64,000 bases of DNA from Stentor coeruleus (GCA_001970955.1 MPUH01000171.1:26656-90655); one strand, 5' to 3'. Positions 25,001 through 33,137 are shown, counted from the first letter of the stretch. Numbers and translations: made by a program. The notes: generated by a model from the sequence alone, not told the origin.

Positions 25001-25215
25001 TTTAAATATTGAGAAAACTTTAAATAAATTTCATCAGAAATTTGATCTTTTTGAAACATTTCTCTTAAAGTAATAATTGCAGCACGAAGCGTTGATTGAT
25101 TAGTTTGAATAAGATTTTCATGAAGTTTCGCATAGTTCTCAGCATGTTTGTTTGGGTCCCCAGGCCTTCCTGTAAGGACCTTTTCAAGAAGTAGTAGCAA
25201 ACTTGAGGATTCCAT
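16006..25215 (-). CDS. Giant Sfi1/centrin-binding-like repeat protein (3069 aa)
   Basis: A 9.2-kb frame with no visible intron. Residues about 1-130 are unique. From about 150 to 2750 the protein is a tandem array of basic helical units, each anchored by a W-containing heptad such as FDRWK, ALRRWNK, FDQWKKY or LKKWKN; I count about 35 anchors. Six consecutive units at about residues 2050-2470 have periods of 69 or 72 residues. Many units share an RILGEGNKVKGAL-like loop and an R-T/L-R start. The anchors resemble the Sfi1 centrin-binding motif (L-x-x-W) and the giant spasmin-binding proteins known from contractile heterotrichs. A likely role is scaffolding centrin-type Ca2+-binding proteins in myonemes or basal-body fibres; this is inference. 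The tail (about 2830-3069) is Ser/Thr-Pro-rich, then a short coiled coil, then acidic. Confidence 0.85.
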   Translation of the reverse strand: MESSSLLLLLEKVLTGRPGDPNKHAENYAKLHENLIQTNQSTLRAAIITLREMFQKDQISDEIYLKFSQYLNCIMDNKKPLPPNLGYLTFSSNPSCLRSAKFFHALQKLSMRRSIGLKKGIDGFKMNRFMKKIGEIEGKYFLKVRKEKVRLLVANLKKYLGVNVQRAFSVWGFRGAVEKKEMLRRVLEKARVRIFYMKYITLERWYNDTWDQQEFIEENWENEEYYQKFGRKKIKKKELWDSYTIYSLKDVFKNMTERTNFMQKYDVDDRIDTLQDATLKKNILKSKLEAVVNRIIAINKLRKQMPNAVLSSWAGQAHAFHADLLYYCQGFNIIQKLSKNREAAYFSSILLYKNKEFTGYKMIKLLKNIGKMRLKDAYLRILGPGNKVRNYLEKLTSHFTRRKINVLSKWKDYAKESKFQDFIENTQRTKLSQALGKIATRTNYGVLQIVTNMAKARKNNLNTIVQFIKKVQKKPFDRWKQSINESNEKAHFTKQRGYILSKHLNLLPTKTLKNAFKKLVPSSKTQAYALKILLSKLQKKPKNLISRWRNICQNYKDYNFYAYIRNMKFIKILNKVPACTQKLSFDRIILKQKLLDQKAKVSKASNLMNLLVTYLHNSITPCLLKPISIRKNQKILISAIKALNKNPSKLLNSFFDKWARASGSNIKDRKKIQALKLLNLAKIVDKNKQKAFNDFATNLDEKNTKKLKKTNRKLKRNLKKKTLLGQKAAATSLINAIKSSGLNRTLADAYGNITNTIKKNYAEAVLSIALGNFKKKMKREIMIWKDNTIKSEYKNLENRLKDEKNDKRRLKFAQTLRNLPKKKLKMALSRIVLAESRIAECLSNVYFTAKRMPKSSFDLWRFNSAKINKSALMNKIKGQKIIDYIKKCLRKTLRTGFNRIIGTSPKVKLALKNMMDQLKGRLRKNWSLWNRYCERSYQEDVIRKFKGEKFKYLLERPLKNNISKVFDDMISDRRKEYLLKIITIFKNHLSEVLSQWNTHTQTLKIMSECLRLSNHAFNDELPYRDLSKMCNKNSTSLISSNVPFQLSSKIKSSIKNIMKIFSKSIRSSFNHLKSEKAAKLEKKIISLRMANFLNKLSRRTIKQSYNSIISWGDYIKKTLIQLSVSCLEGVKLNFLKWKSIVNDDIKKVALKSLKTLKCKTYFESIVKRTMRDSSTRIIIGFERMESTMDGLVNSLKGIPRVALRRWNKVVIDIVQTELKNSILIEKILKHLSRIPRRTFKGTLNRIMTVELQNSKLKLYLKMLSHLWLKHPKEFFDQWKKYVAFMKENSIMKDYNIQFMKINFEKIIRRTLKDVIRRIQIRGMSIKEGLKLIGNFMQKGAGNTFARWKDFVKIAQGKDIIYQLKKKLANASLLNLCKKIIRDAYHRILGGGDKVKGTMQGLVNGLNNIPKVALRRWNKAVIEIKHYEVVMTLKGNQVKNFMNKVSIRTLNEAVESIKNDKFKFNLALCITKMGKILLRKYKPAFDKWKNGSYEITNANLLEQLRESKITFSLRRIYFRVTWDAVQRMLGEGNRIKGAFRIYISAILRRPKMAFDRWKYFLVLVKQLKLLDSLKSLKLKNHLKQIVLRKIRDATQRIIGGGNKIKGALQSIITRLKIIPLNALIRWSKTVKLINEKKLMDNVRSEKLKGRFLNIVRGKLRVVLKRIVSNEASISFVKSMFKWLEKAAKSKPKKYFKTWLCYTKEATRKLLKLKVLGHRLEDKLKKIAKRTEQQSFNRIIRQNKGLRQAFSTCNTILKKIPRTVFNKFKNFSEQSVRNSILKELTGQRFLNIINRIINKHQQIMLQRITKRSEKASKALKNITDLLKNKAKHIFRKWVKYVDLVKGNVLTKVFSGALKLQSIAKLFGKNCMKNFMEILKVLNSEVNNKNLGLRALKKILMKFLKVYYDQWKRVTNKMNERNQVLQTRALKVANIIEKMQKKQDKKRQKTAKKVGSFVDRVRMAIRTLNIYIKKNYKEYFEKWKKIVEMIKNKTQNNNIKALKLKRTLDKILKKNLKNRFKLWNSYIFLQTNNKQKLVGQRLKNYLKNICKRTTRTICNNIFINKKKMKSAINVVVANLTVKPKQVIKKWKHSVNIIREKILVDAARYQKLANYLEKLSKRTTNEAFNRITDIAVNSLIVSFNLKWVNKILQQRPKYFFSLWKGFIQNLKQKELLDHIRSNTLLRLFGNISRRGLRDSVQRILGEGNKVKGALKTIVSNIKSSCKKALDQWRKNSDDIARKKLLDNLKLQNLRSAIERASLRRLRSILNLITTGEEKIRTAVTTVITSLKTKPKHYLKKWKNTVQQLHEQLLINDMRYSRLKNHLEKVCIRTTRDSFDHMLFALSNSVCMNFNLKSIYKILLKKTKCAMDIWKNLIEKAKEKEMLDKIRSQKLQLLLGHAHKRLARELLQKIIGEGSRVRGVFKLIYTNLKKMPRKAFENLKRNNEECKRKILMDNYRCSKLKDHLSKVIAKTSRELYENIVHKNVKVKRAIGDLLASLKTKRDEAFRKMKNKFMEEKYTKLSKSHLAHIFQSYMKNLVKNKLECLINRMKNACCRNNNLKFQSFLKISKVYDCNRKGHFFNNWRVASLKTTFALKMQVFKGKLLGNTMKSIIEGLKKKSINKIVCGEQVLKRLFKYVENMKKNVLMQKFAMWKARIRMKELPNKVLALHCLRKVCNKQTKKVFSKICMHLQKGRIIGKIVRNLMENQRLGIIGFKERVRKLILIKKLTAAQTLLKLLKVKAKIMIKGRFIYWKNLEAIRIYRLRKKVIMKWIYIASINFQNSFWKMKFVWNKNFKYFDPKHAVMYKKLSKIASNYQTRLKQYAHFKLVMFYKTEPDDVYESPRRARERSPAVQRRSSETRALAFINRPSSRASIERALTPLGFRDKQVTPIRCSTPISYRANENRYVRTPTDMKPPIPNSIAISKTPVQFLISTPTNLPTEEIIRISQIGAIEIIFTHIKNIVTRFKITGIAFIAAHYKHSLAFETQKCNYIETIEKLRNDNTCLLQDNETLRNHNEVLVENLMKANENLVMATGNFEQEIEIPGEEVEDIREDMVDMEEYDRFSPDMSPL

Positions 25216-25466
25216 AGTAAATTATTAGTAAAAAATGCTTTAACAGAAATATGGTTTTTAAGTATTTAAGATTATTGAAGGTATTTTTCTTAGTTTTAAC
25301 TTTTTAGATAGGGTTTATTTATAGTTTCTAACTAAAACATAAGTTAAGTTTTTAAGAGTTTGTTTAAGATTGAATTTAATCTTTTTATTATAATCTGAGG
25401 GTGCTGGAGGAATATTTTCTTTTCGTGGATAAGAGATATAAGTTTTTTATCACTTTGATTTCGTTA
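25216..25466. other. 5' flank of giant gene, no gene seen
   Basis: AT-rich and C-poor on +, as expected for the upstream side of a minus-strand gene. It contains no convincing coding segment. Confidence 0.5.
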
Positions 25467-26462
25467 TCACCTTTTGGGATTTTAAAAAGTTTTTTAAAAT
25501 AAGACATGATTGAAGTTTTGATAGGATTTTAATAGACTTTAATAACAAAATATTAAATAAAGATAGTATTTTATATGATTGTCTGTTGATAGCATATAGA
25601 AAATAATTTTAGTATATAAGGTATTTAAATCCTCAATAGAACTTTTGGTTTTTTTGTAAGACAAATTGTTGCAAACCGCATATTTAAACTCTTATAATTC
25701 CTCATATTTTTCTTTAATATCACTTATCTTCTATAATATTTTATCTATAATCTCCTCATATTTTATATCAAAATTCACATCATCCCCTTTATAAAACAAA
25801 CAGTAATAAGTTCCTTGAACAGTTTTTTCTATACGGCAGAATTTGTTTCTATGCTTTACTCATTTTTTCAAGTTCTTGGATTTCCTTTATGAATTTATCA
25901 AGTTTTTTTAGCTTGTCAGCTTTATGATCAAGATATCTTATTCTGTTTGATAAGCTGGATGATTTTTATCTAAATTCTATGAATAGGTATTTTATCCTGT
26001 TGTAGGTTTTATATTAAAAAAATTATATATCAAAGGTAAAATGATTGCTTTGATCTAAAATCCTAGGTTGTGAATAAAACTAATACACAATTTCAAAAAA
26101 AGTGACAATCAAACTTGTATGATCCATACTATCTTTTCTAAAATCAAGTTCTTTAACCCACACTTTATCCGAACATATATGTCTATCCAACTTACAAATC
26201 TTGATAAGCTTTGCTGATAAAATTCTAATATTTTCATTATATCATCTTGTATTTCAGTTGATTGATTTAAAAACTCTTTTATATCTTTTGTTTGAGAATT
26301 TTATTGCTTTATTGTTTTGTTTTAGGTATTCAGGACTGTTGATTTTTTCAGTATTTTTAAGTTTGCAAATGAGTCTTATTGGGATAGGCTTTCGTCTTTT
26401 TTAGACTGTAATTGTTGATTGAAAATTATAGGATTTTTTATGTTTTTATATAAGCTTTCCAT
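25467..26462 (-). pseudogene. Decayed gene, or gene read with Gln TAA/TAG
   Basis: Minus-strand translation gives protein-like sequence in three successive frames. Frame 1 starts at an ATG (26460-26462) with MESLYKNIKNPIIF and runs to about 26190. Frame 2 holds KLDRHICSDKVWVKELDF and runs to 25852. Frame 3 holds FCRIEKTVQGTYYCLFYKG and ends at a TGA (25467-25469). Twelve interrupting stops are TAA or TAG and none is TGA: 26376, 26322, 26301; 26080, 26023, 26014, 25966; 25731, 25692, 25539, 25494 and 25482 (low coordinate of each codon). Many sit where glutamine would fit. The two frame changes do not match a 15-nt GT..AG intron. Family not recognised; much of it looks coiled coil. The most likely state is a pseudogene. 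The 3' end is uncertain, because the last 200 nt are low-complexity. Confidence 0.5.
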
Positions 26463-26805
26463 ATAAGATTATGGGAAAGTAATCTAGTTTGGTTTAAAAT
26501 ATGTCGTTGATTTATGTTAAGAAATAAGAAGATATGATGATTAATTGGATGATGTGGAGGAGAATTAGGTTATGGTTTCAGATGAAGTTAGTCAGAGTGA
26601 ATTATTTTGTAATAAGAAAATAAATTAAAAGTTTGGAAGATAAATTTTTGAGTTTTTCTAAAATTCTACAACCAAAAATTATTTCTTTTCAAAAGCCAAA
26701 CCAAAACTTTTAATTTTCCCTATCCAAAATCCTATTATTTAAAATCATAATCCCACAACATCCTAGCAATCTTCCTCCCATCACCTCTAAAAAAAACTAT
26801 CCTAA
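26463..26805. other. 3' flank of ligase gene, no gene seen
   Basis: The last 150 nt are C-rich on + (G-rich on the minus strand), the pattern of a 3' flank for the minus-strand gene that ends at 26806. No gene is seen. Confidence 0.5.
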
Positions 26806-27750
26806 TTAAATATCAATTTTTTTTCTAAAAAATGTCGGAAATCTCGGTATGCCATCTTTACTTAACTCCTGATACTTATAAGTAATCATACTCCCAATCT
26901 CTGGTGGACTAAGTCTCTCAGCATCCGTAAATCCCGATCCAATTTTAAACTCTTTTCCATTAAGATTCCTTACCTTTAAAGCTCCAATAAGCCCTTCATA
27001 TTTCCCTTTCCCATCTTCATACCCAATAATAACAGCTTCAGCATCACGAAAGCTTTTAACTTTAAGCAAAGTTTTTGATCTTTTATTTTCATATAAACTT
27101 TTAGGTTTCCTTAACATAAGCCCTTCTCCACCAAGTTCTTCTATTCTAGCTAATTCTTCAAGCATATGTTTTTCCCCAGTACATAAAATTTGTTCAACAA
27201 GTTTTATATAAGGATTATTAGTCCTTCTTATTAAAGACTTTATATAATCAACACGTTCTTCAAATGGAATATTTAAAGATGGAGCATCAAAAATCATATA
27301 ACGCATACGATACCATCTATTCATATCATTTTTCCCATTATCAGTACATCGTGCTATACTCACACATTCTTGGAACATTTTCCGTCCTAGCCAAAGTTCC
27401 CCATCAAGACTTACAGAATCAGGTAAATTACTTATAAAAAAATGGGGGGCTGTATATGTATTCCCTTGTCTGGATATTAAACATTTACCATTCCAATAAC
27501 AACGGACACCATCTAGTTTTTCACTCATCCACCAATTTTTAGGATCCTCGTTTAGTCTGTTTATAGCTAAAAGTAAAGGGATTATCCGTGGTATTGAAGA
27601 GTTTATGTCGCTAAAATTAGGTTTTTGTCGCTTGTGGGGAAGTTCATCTTCGTAGGTATTTTTGGCTTCTTGGTAAACTATTATGTCATCAATAAAACAA
27701 TCTAGTTCTTCGGTTTTTGGAGATTCTACAGTTTCTTTGTTGCTATCCAT
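26806..27750 (-). CDS. Small ATP-dependent DNA ligase, bacterial LigE/kinetoplast type (314 aa)
   Basis: Seals nicks in DNA through a lysine-AMP intermediate. The nucleotidyltransferase motif I is EKLDGVR with the adenylated lysine at K78. Further on are an SRQGN element (motif Ia/III region), SLDGELWLGR (about 112-121), EGLMLRKP (motif IV) and TLLKVKSF (motif V). A compact OB-fold C terminus ends with FPTFFRKK. The length matches minimal ATP ligases of proteobacteria, phages and the kinetoplastid mitochondrial type, not the large ligase I/III/IV of eukaryotes. The N-terminal 55 residues are acidic and not part of the catalytic core; I see no clear targeting signal. Horizontal acquisition is plausible but not shown. 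Transcribed in the same direction as the genes on each side. Confidence 0.9.
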   Translation of the reverse strand: MDSNKETVESPKTEELDCFIDDIIVYQEAKNTYEDELPHKRQKPNFSDINSSIPRIIPLLLAINRLNEDPKNWWMSEKLDGVRCYWNGKCLISRQGNTYTAPHFFISNLPDSVSLDGELWLGRKMFQECVSIARCTDNGKNDMNRWYRMRYMIFDAPSLNIPFEERVDYIKSLIRRTNNPYIKLVEQILCTGEKHMLEELARIEELGGEGLMLRKPKSLYENKRSKTLLKVKSFRDAEAVIIGYEDGKGKYEGLIGALKVRNLNGKEFKIGSGFTDAERLSPPEIGSMITYKYQELSKDGIPRFPTFFRKKIDI

Positions 27751-27831
27751 TTTTTATAAATAGAATGTTTTGTTGATTATGAAATACGAGAATTTTTTAT
27801 AAAGATTTTCTAATTAAGAAGATGATTTTTA

Positions 27832-30033
27832 TTATATCATAGAATTATACAATTCCCTAATACGTGGCTCATAAATGCTTTTAGATTTCTCACAAAGTGC
27901 TAATGCTAAAGATAACCAGTTTTGCACATTAGGGTTCTGGAAAATATTAGGGCATATCATAGCACTGTTCCAACAAAACCCGATCATCCATTCAACTTCT
28001 ATCTGTGGAGTATTTTCATTGCAAATTGATAGAAATATTTTGATATAACCCTCAATTTCATCCATGCTAAGGCAAATTCTAACCAGTTCACGAAGAGTCT
28101 CATAATCAACATTTATACTTAAAGCTCTTTGTAAGCATTTCGTAGCCATTGAATATTTCTGATGGTTTTGGCTTAAAAATGCGATTTTTTTCAAAAACTC
28201 ATGATTATCTATACTTTCTATATCAAAATCAATATCCATAACTAAAAGTATTTCATATTTCACAAGAGTATTTTCTAAATCAATCAAATCATTAGGTATT
28301 AATTTGATGATTTTATAAATTTTTTGATAGTATTTGCTTACTTTGTGGGATAAAATAAATTTGCACATTGAAAAAAAAATATAAATGCCTTCTGAGCTTT
28401 TGAGCTGTTGGGCTTTTTCTATAAGATTAAAAACTTGGATCATAAGTTCGATTTTTTTGTGATCTTCAGTGGTTTCAAGAGACACATTCCAAGCTTTTAA
28501 ATAAAAAAACTCAAGATCTGCAGATTCAAAAGTATTTAAAGCTATTGATAAATACTTTAAAAAATTATTCACATTTGTATCATTTTCACAAAGCCAACGA
28601 AGTATAATATATTTATAACTAGCATTTTCAGTAAGTTCTACTAAATAATCCCCCATTTCTTTAATAGCAAAATTCATCAATTCTTCATTTATACTTTTAA
28701 TATCCTGAAGTAAACTTATAATATCATTTGCTTGTAACTTTATCAAATTCTCCCTTGATATAGCATTACTATCCCCAAGTCTTACTTGACACCTCAACAC
28801 AAGCCCATCAACTTCAGAATTTCTTGGCATTTTTTCCAAAATCCCTAAAGCTTTATCAGGTATTTCTAAAGCCAAATAGCATTTACAACATAAAATCATA
28901 GCATTTCTCTTATCTTCTTCTAAACATATAGCTAAAAAATACTTCTGAATATACTCAACAACAATATGAAACTTTTCTTTACAATACAATTCCATCAAAT
29001 ATTCCCATATCAACTTACAAAGTTCAGGATTATTAACTTTACTCTCAACAACTAAATCAAGTACTCTTTTAGCATCCATATACTCAAAAGAAAAATCAAG
29101 TCCATTAGCAATTTCTAATATAAAAAGGACTTTAAACCATTTTATATAAACATCAATTGATTGATATTTACTTGATATCATAAAAAAAGCTTTACAAGCT
29201 TCAACTAATCTATTTTCCTTTACAAGTAATTGAGCTGCAGTCATTGCTATGGTTAGATTATAAGTGTTTAATATTTCTTTTAATATGTTTTGCATATAAT
29301 CATAATTATCAGTTCTCACATATAATTTAAAGAATAATAAAGAAGTTTCTTCACATTGTATTGAGTTGGATAAGATACTTTTTGCTTTATCGAATTGACT
29401 TAGTTCAATTAAACATTCACATAAAAGGGAATTCGCGCATTTATGAAGATCTTTTAATGGATCACAAGATGAGTTTTTTGATATTTTCACACACAAATGA
29501 AGTAAGGCTGCCATTTCGGTATATGCTTTTTTTTTTAGGATTTTACTACACATTTCGACGTATATGAATCTTGATAAGCGGAATTTTTCGTTTTCTAAGT
29601 CTTTGCTGATATCGACACATTTTTTTATACATTCAAAATAGTCTTTGTCTGTGAAAAAAAGAATTTGGCTTTTTAAGAAGAAGTAATTGAATTTGAATTC
29701 TAGATTTTGAATGTTTTCGATAGTGACTTTGTTTAAACAATATTCTGCTTTTTGGTAATCTAGACAATCAATAAATCCTTTACTTGTGCGTGACCATTTA
29801 TTATAAATTGAAGCATCGGTGATGAATTTTGATAGAATCTCACATGAATGTAAACGAAAATTAGCAAGGCTTTGGCTTATTTCAATAGAGTCACCAGAAT
29901 ATCGATAAAGTTCTGATACTATATTCCATAGCTGGGCAGCTGATTCTTTTGAAGATATTGATGATAAGTTTACTTTGAGCATCCATTCGTTTGGAGGTTT
30001 AAGGGGAAGACTTTTTAGATACTCTAATTCCAT
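27832..30033 (-). CDS. Helical repeat protein, probable SPO22/ZIP4(TEX11)-like (733 aa)
   Basis: Single exon, TAA stop. Almost wholly alpha-helical with degenerate TPR-like pairs. The N terminus has the pattern AAQLWNIVSELY... then FRLHSCEIL (about residues 34-72), which resembles the conserved start of the SPO22/ZIP4 meiotic TPR family (LWN, then R-H-x-x-C-x-x-L). If so, it would act in meiotic crossover formation in the micronucleus. The assignment rests on this short region and overall length; an unrelated TPR/helical scaffold is the alternative. Confidence 0.55.
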   Translation of the reverse strand: MELEYLKSLPLKPPNEWMLKVNLSSISSKESAAQLWNIVSELYRYSGDSIEISQSLANFRLHSCEILSKFITDASIYNKWSRTSKGFIDCLDYQKAEYCLNKVTIENIQNLEFKFNYFFLKSQILFFTDKDYFECIKKCVDISKDLENEKFRLSRFIYVEMCSKILKKKAYTEMAALLHLCVKISKNSSCDPLKDLHKCANSLLCECLIELSQFDKAKSILSNSIQCEETSLLFFKLYVRTDNYDYMQNILKEILNTYNLTIAMTAAQLLVKENRLVEACKAFFMISSKYQSIDVYIKWFKVLFILEIANGLDFSFEYMDAKRVLDLVVESKVNNPELCKLIWEYLMELYCKEKFHIVVEYIQKYFLAICLEEDKRNAMILCCKCYLALEIPDKALGILEKMPRNSEVDGLVLRCQVRLGDSNAISRENLIKLQANDIISLLQDIKSINEELMNFAIKEMGDYLVELTENASYKYIILRWLCENDTNVNNFLKYLSIALNTFESADLEFFYLKAWNVSLETTEDHKKIELMIQVFNLIEKAQQLKSSEGIYIFFSMCKFILSHKVSKYYQKIYKIIKLIPNDLIDLENTLVKYEILLVMDIDFDIESIDNHEFLKKIAFLSQNHQKYSMATKCLQRALSINVDYETLRELVRICLSMDEIEGYIKIFLSICNENTPQIEVEWMIGFCWNSAMICPNIFQNPNVQNWLSLALALCEKSKSIYEPRIRELYNSMI

Positions 30034-30046
30034 AATTTATGACTAA

Positions 30047-30304
30047 GATATGCTGGAGGTAAAATCAAGATATGGAATATAATGATTTTATATAATCATC
30101 CAAGATTAAAATAAAGTAAATTTTAGTATATAAGAATTTGTATAAGGTCAATATTTTCTAAAATTTTTTTTTTTTNGATATGCTGGAGGTAAAATCAAGA
30201 TATGGAATATAATGATTTTATATAATCATCCAAGATTAAATTAAAGTAAATTTTAGTATATAAGATTTGTATAAGGTCAATATTTTCTAAAATTTTTTTT
30301 TTTT
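30047..30304. repeat. Near-perfect tandem duplication around an N, likely assembly join
   Basis: Copy 1 is 30047-30175 and copy 2 is 30177-30304, separated by a single undetermined base at 30176. The copies differ at one substitution (aaaataaag / aaattaaag) and one A (taagaatttg / taagatttg), and both end in a long T run. An ambiguous base between two near-identical copies ending in a homopolymer suggests that contig ends overlapped and were not merged. The block lies between two minus-strand genes, in the 3' flank of the kinesin. Confidence 0.9.
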
Positions 30305-30341
30305 ATTTCTATTAACATTCAAAGCATGCAATCTTTGTTAA

Positions 30342-33137
30342 TTACTCAACAGGCAAGTCTCCTTTAAACGACATCAAAAATGGTGAACAAGGTTTCGATG
30401 GGATAATCGGAGTGCAAAACGAGAATTTAAACGTATTGGCATTTATACTCTCTAAAGTCTCACCAGTCCTTTTAACCAAAACCATCAAATCCAACAACTC
30501 TTCATCCTTAATTTTTTGACATCCATTAGCTTCTTGTAATGCCATAAACGAATTCACCCATCCTCCAAGTACATCATTCATCCTTATAATCTCTTCTTGT
30601 TTTCTAGCAAGTTCAGATTCAGCATTTTCTCTGAATTCTAAGAAGATTTTCTTCCATCTTTCCCTTTCAGCTTTTTCTGAACAATATGATTTTTTTTCTA
30701 TTTCATCAAGCATTATAGCATATTTTTGTGCTTGAGATTTGTATATATCATTATTTCTTTTAAGTTGGGTATTAAAAAGGCTTTGTAAATCAAGATTAGA
30801 TTCAAGTTCTTTAAATCTAATTCCAAGATTAGTTTCATCTAATTTGTAAATAAGATTACACGTAATATTTTTAGTTGTATCTGTGATTTTTTTATTCATA
30901 CTTCGGGATGTAAATGATTGTTTATGAGAAAAAGATTTCAAGGTCCTAAGTTTAGGTTTTGGGGCATTGTTGATGGTTTTAAATTCGATTTTTTCAGTTA
31001 AATTGACGATTTTGGAATAGGATTCATGGAGGTGGTCGACGATTTCTTCAAGTTTTTTAATATGTTCTTGTTGATATGTACAGAGTTCTCGTTTCATGTT
31101 GTATTTGTGTTTAAGCAAACTAAGTTTCCAATGCATATTAGAAAGACTTGAAGTTAATTCACTATTCGCCACTGCTGCTTGAAGTATCTGTTGTTTGAGT
31201 ATATAAATTGTATACTCCTTATTAAAGAAATTCGGATCTTCAAGAGCTTTTTTAAGGTTCTCAGAATATGGGGAGATAATACTTGTAGGGTCACAAGATA
31301 CCATAAAACTACTAAAGCTTAAAGTCTTAGTCTCATCTGGTTGCATTGTAATAACAGGGATATCTGACCTATAATTCCCTGTTTCAGGGTCTTCTTTAAA
31401 CTCAAGTATTGTATTTTCTTTAAAATTCTTAAATTCCTCCAATTCTCTTTTATGTTTAGCCTCCACAGCTTCTAAAGCACTGATCATTTTCTGAAGCTGT
31501 TTCTGCATATGTTCATTTTTCGATCTTAAAACCGATATTTCTGTAGCATCTTTATGTATAACATTAATCGAACTTGAATAATAATGATAATATTCATGAG
31601 CTCGTTGCTCAAGTCCAAGTTGTTTATTTTTACTTGCTAGAAGTTTACCTTCTAATTCTTCAATTTTAGACTGAAGAAACTCTTTATCTGATTTAAGTGA
31701 ATTGACTTGTTCTTTAAGCCTTTCAATCTCAGTTTCATGATCTTTACAAAGATTATTATGTATAAGCATACTTTCATCTGTTGATTTTTCTTGGGTTATT
31801 AAACATGATATATCAGAATCTACAGCTAAAGGTAATCTATTGACTGATAATGAATTTAAATCTATACCACTAGAACAAGCTCGACGGTTTTTTGGAATAG
31901 CAACAGGTTTGATTGGGGTCATTGATTTTTTAATTGACCTGTCGGTATTTTTAGATACTGAAGATGAAGATATAGGGATTTTTGTTATGAATCTATCGGT
32001 TGAATTTACCGTATTGGGTATTTTACCAAGTTTTAAAGATTTGATTTCGTTTTTTGCCACTAAAAGTTCAGATCTAAGCATTTCGATTATTTTTATATAG
32101 TTTTCTGGAGGGTTTTTCATGTTGATTGTAGCTTTGTTTTTTATTGCTTTAGCACGAACTGCAAATCTTAAACTGTCGATGGTCTCGCTTTGTGATCGGG
32201 CTGCTGGGGAACAGGTGACAAGAAGAGTTGTTTTGAAATTACCACCTAAAGACTCTTGAAGAATCCTAGTGAGTTTTGAGTCACGATAAGGGATATGGTC
32301 ATGATTGTGGATAAGAGCATTTATAACTTTACCAAGCGCAGATAAAGAAAGGTTGATTTTTTTAGCTTCTTCTAAACAGTTCCCAGTAACTCCGGAGTTA
32401 TTAACTTTTTCACTTCCCGCCAAGTCGACTAGATTTAAGATTCCTTTTTTCTCACTGTCGTTTGGGAGCTTCTGAATAACTTCAAGGAAGAAAATAAAAT
32501 GCGATCTTGATGATGTACTGTTTAGCCTTGTACAAGCTACAGTTCGTAATTGTTGACCTAAACATAAAAGATCAATGAGTTCTTTTTCACTAGTGATACA
32601 TACTTCTGTTAATCCTTTTACATAAATTCCTCGTCTTGGGCATTCTTTTATTTGTAAGTTAGAAGATTCAACATCAAGAAGGTCTCTTAGGGTTTCTTTG
32701 TAGATTTCTAATAAGGAGCATTTTAAAGTGAATTCAATTTCGTTCTCGTCTTTTTCTATCTCTTCGAAAATCTGATTTGCTGCTCGAGGGATGATACCTT
32801 GAGCATCTTGGTCATATAAACTTCCTAACATTGTGTGAGTTTTCCCTGAACCAGTTTGACCATATGCAAAAATTGTACCGTTGTACCCAGACATTACATC
32901 TTCTATTGTAGCTTTTCCAATAAAATTATAAAGTTCTTCTTGTGTGCTTCGAGTACCAAATACTTTATCGAAGGTGAAAGTTTCAAGGTCATCACCTTCA
33001 CCAACTCCAATTGTTGTATCAGATGTTAGGCATACTATCTCTTGGTTGCTAATATCAGTCTATATAAAAGTTACAGCTTCAAAATCCATTAAAGGACGGA
33101 CTCGGCAAGTCACTTTCACACTTGAACTGTTAGACAT
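30342..33137 (-). CDS. N-terminal-motor kinesin, kinesin-1-like (926 aa)
   Basis: Two exons: 33075-33137 (21 codons, MSNSSSVKVTCRVRPL...) and 30342-33059, joined across a 15-nt intron, phase 0. The first exon supplies the CRVRP strand that opens the kinesin motor. Motor motifs in order: P-loop GQTGSGKT (88-95), the SSRSH switch I, VDLAGSEK (switch II/DLAGSE), the LEEAKKINLSLSALG helix and HIPYRDSKLTRIL; the neck follows at about residue 330. These match kinesin-1/conventional and fungal-type kinesins. Downstream are long coiled coils (about 450-620) and a Ser-rich basic linker, with no recognised cargo domain. A plus-end-directed microtubule motor is expected. Starting at the internal ATG at 32894 would remove the first motor strands and is rejected. 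Confidence 0.92.
33060..33074 (-). other. 15-nt intron
   Basis: On the minus strand gtaacttttatatag, phase 0. Removing it links the first 21 codons to the rest of the kinesin motor. Confidence 0.92.

Noticed and set aside
26161-26210. A gtaagttggatag block as an intron explaining the first frame change in the 25.5-26.5 kb remnant
   Set aside because: It is 13 nt and removing it gives the wrong frame; no 14- or 17-nt GT..AG alternative exists, so a true indel is more likely.
26201-26404. 67-codon + frame
   Set aside because: It is antisense to the better-supported minus-strand remnant and is Phe/Leu/Ile-rich.
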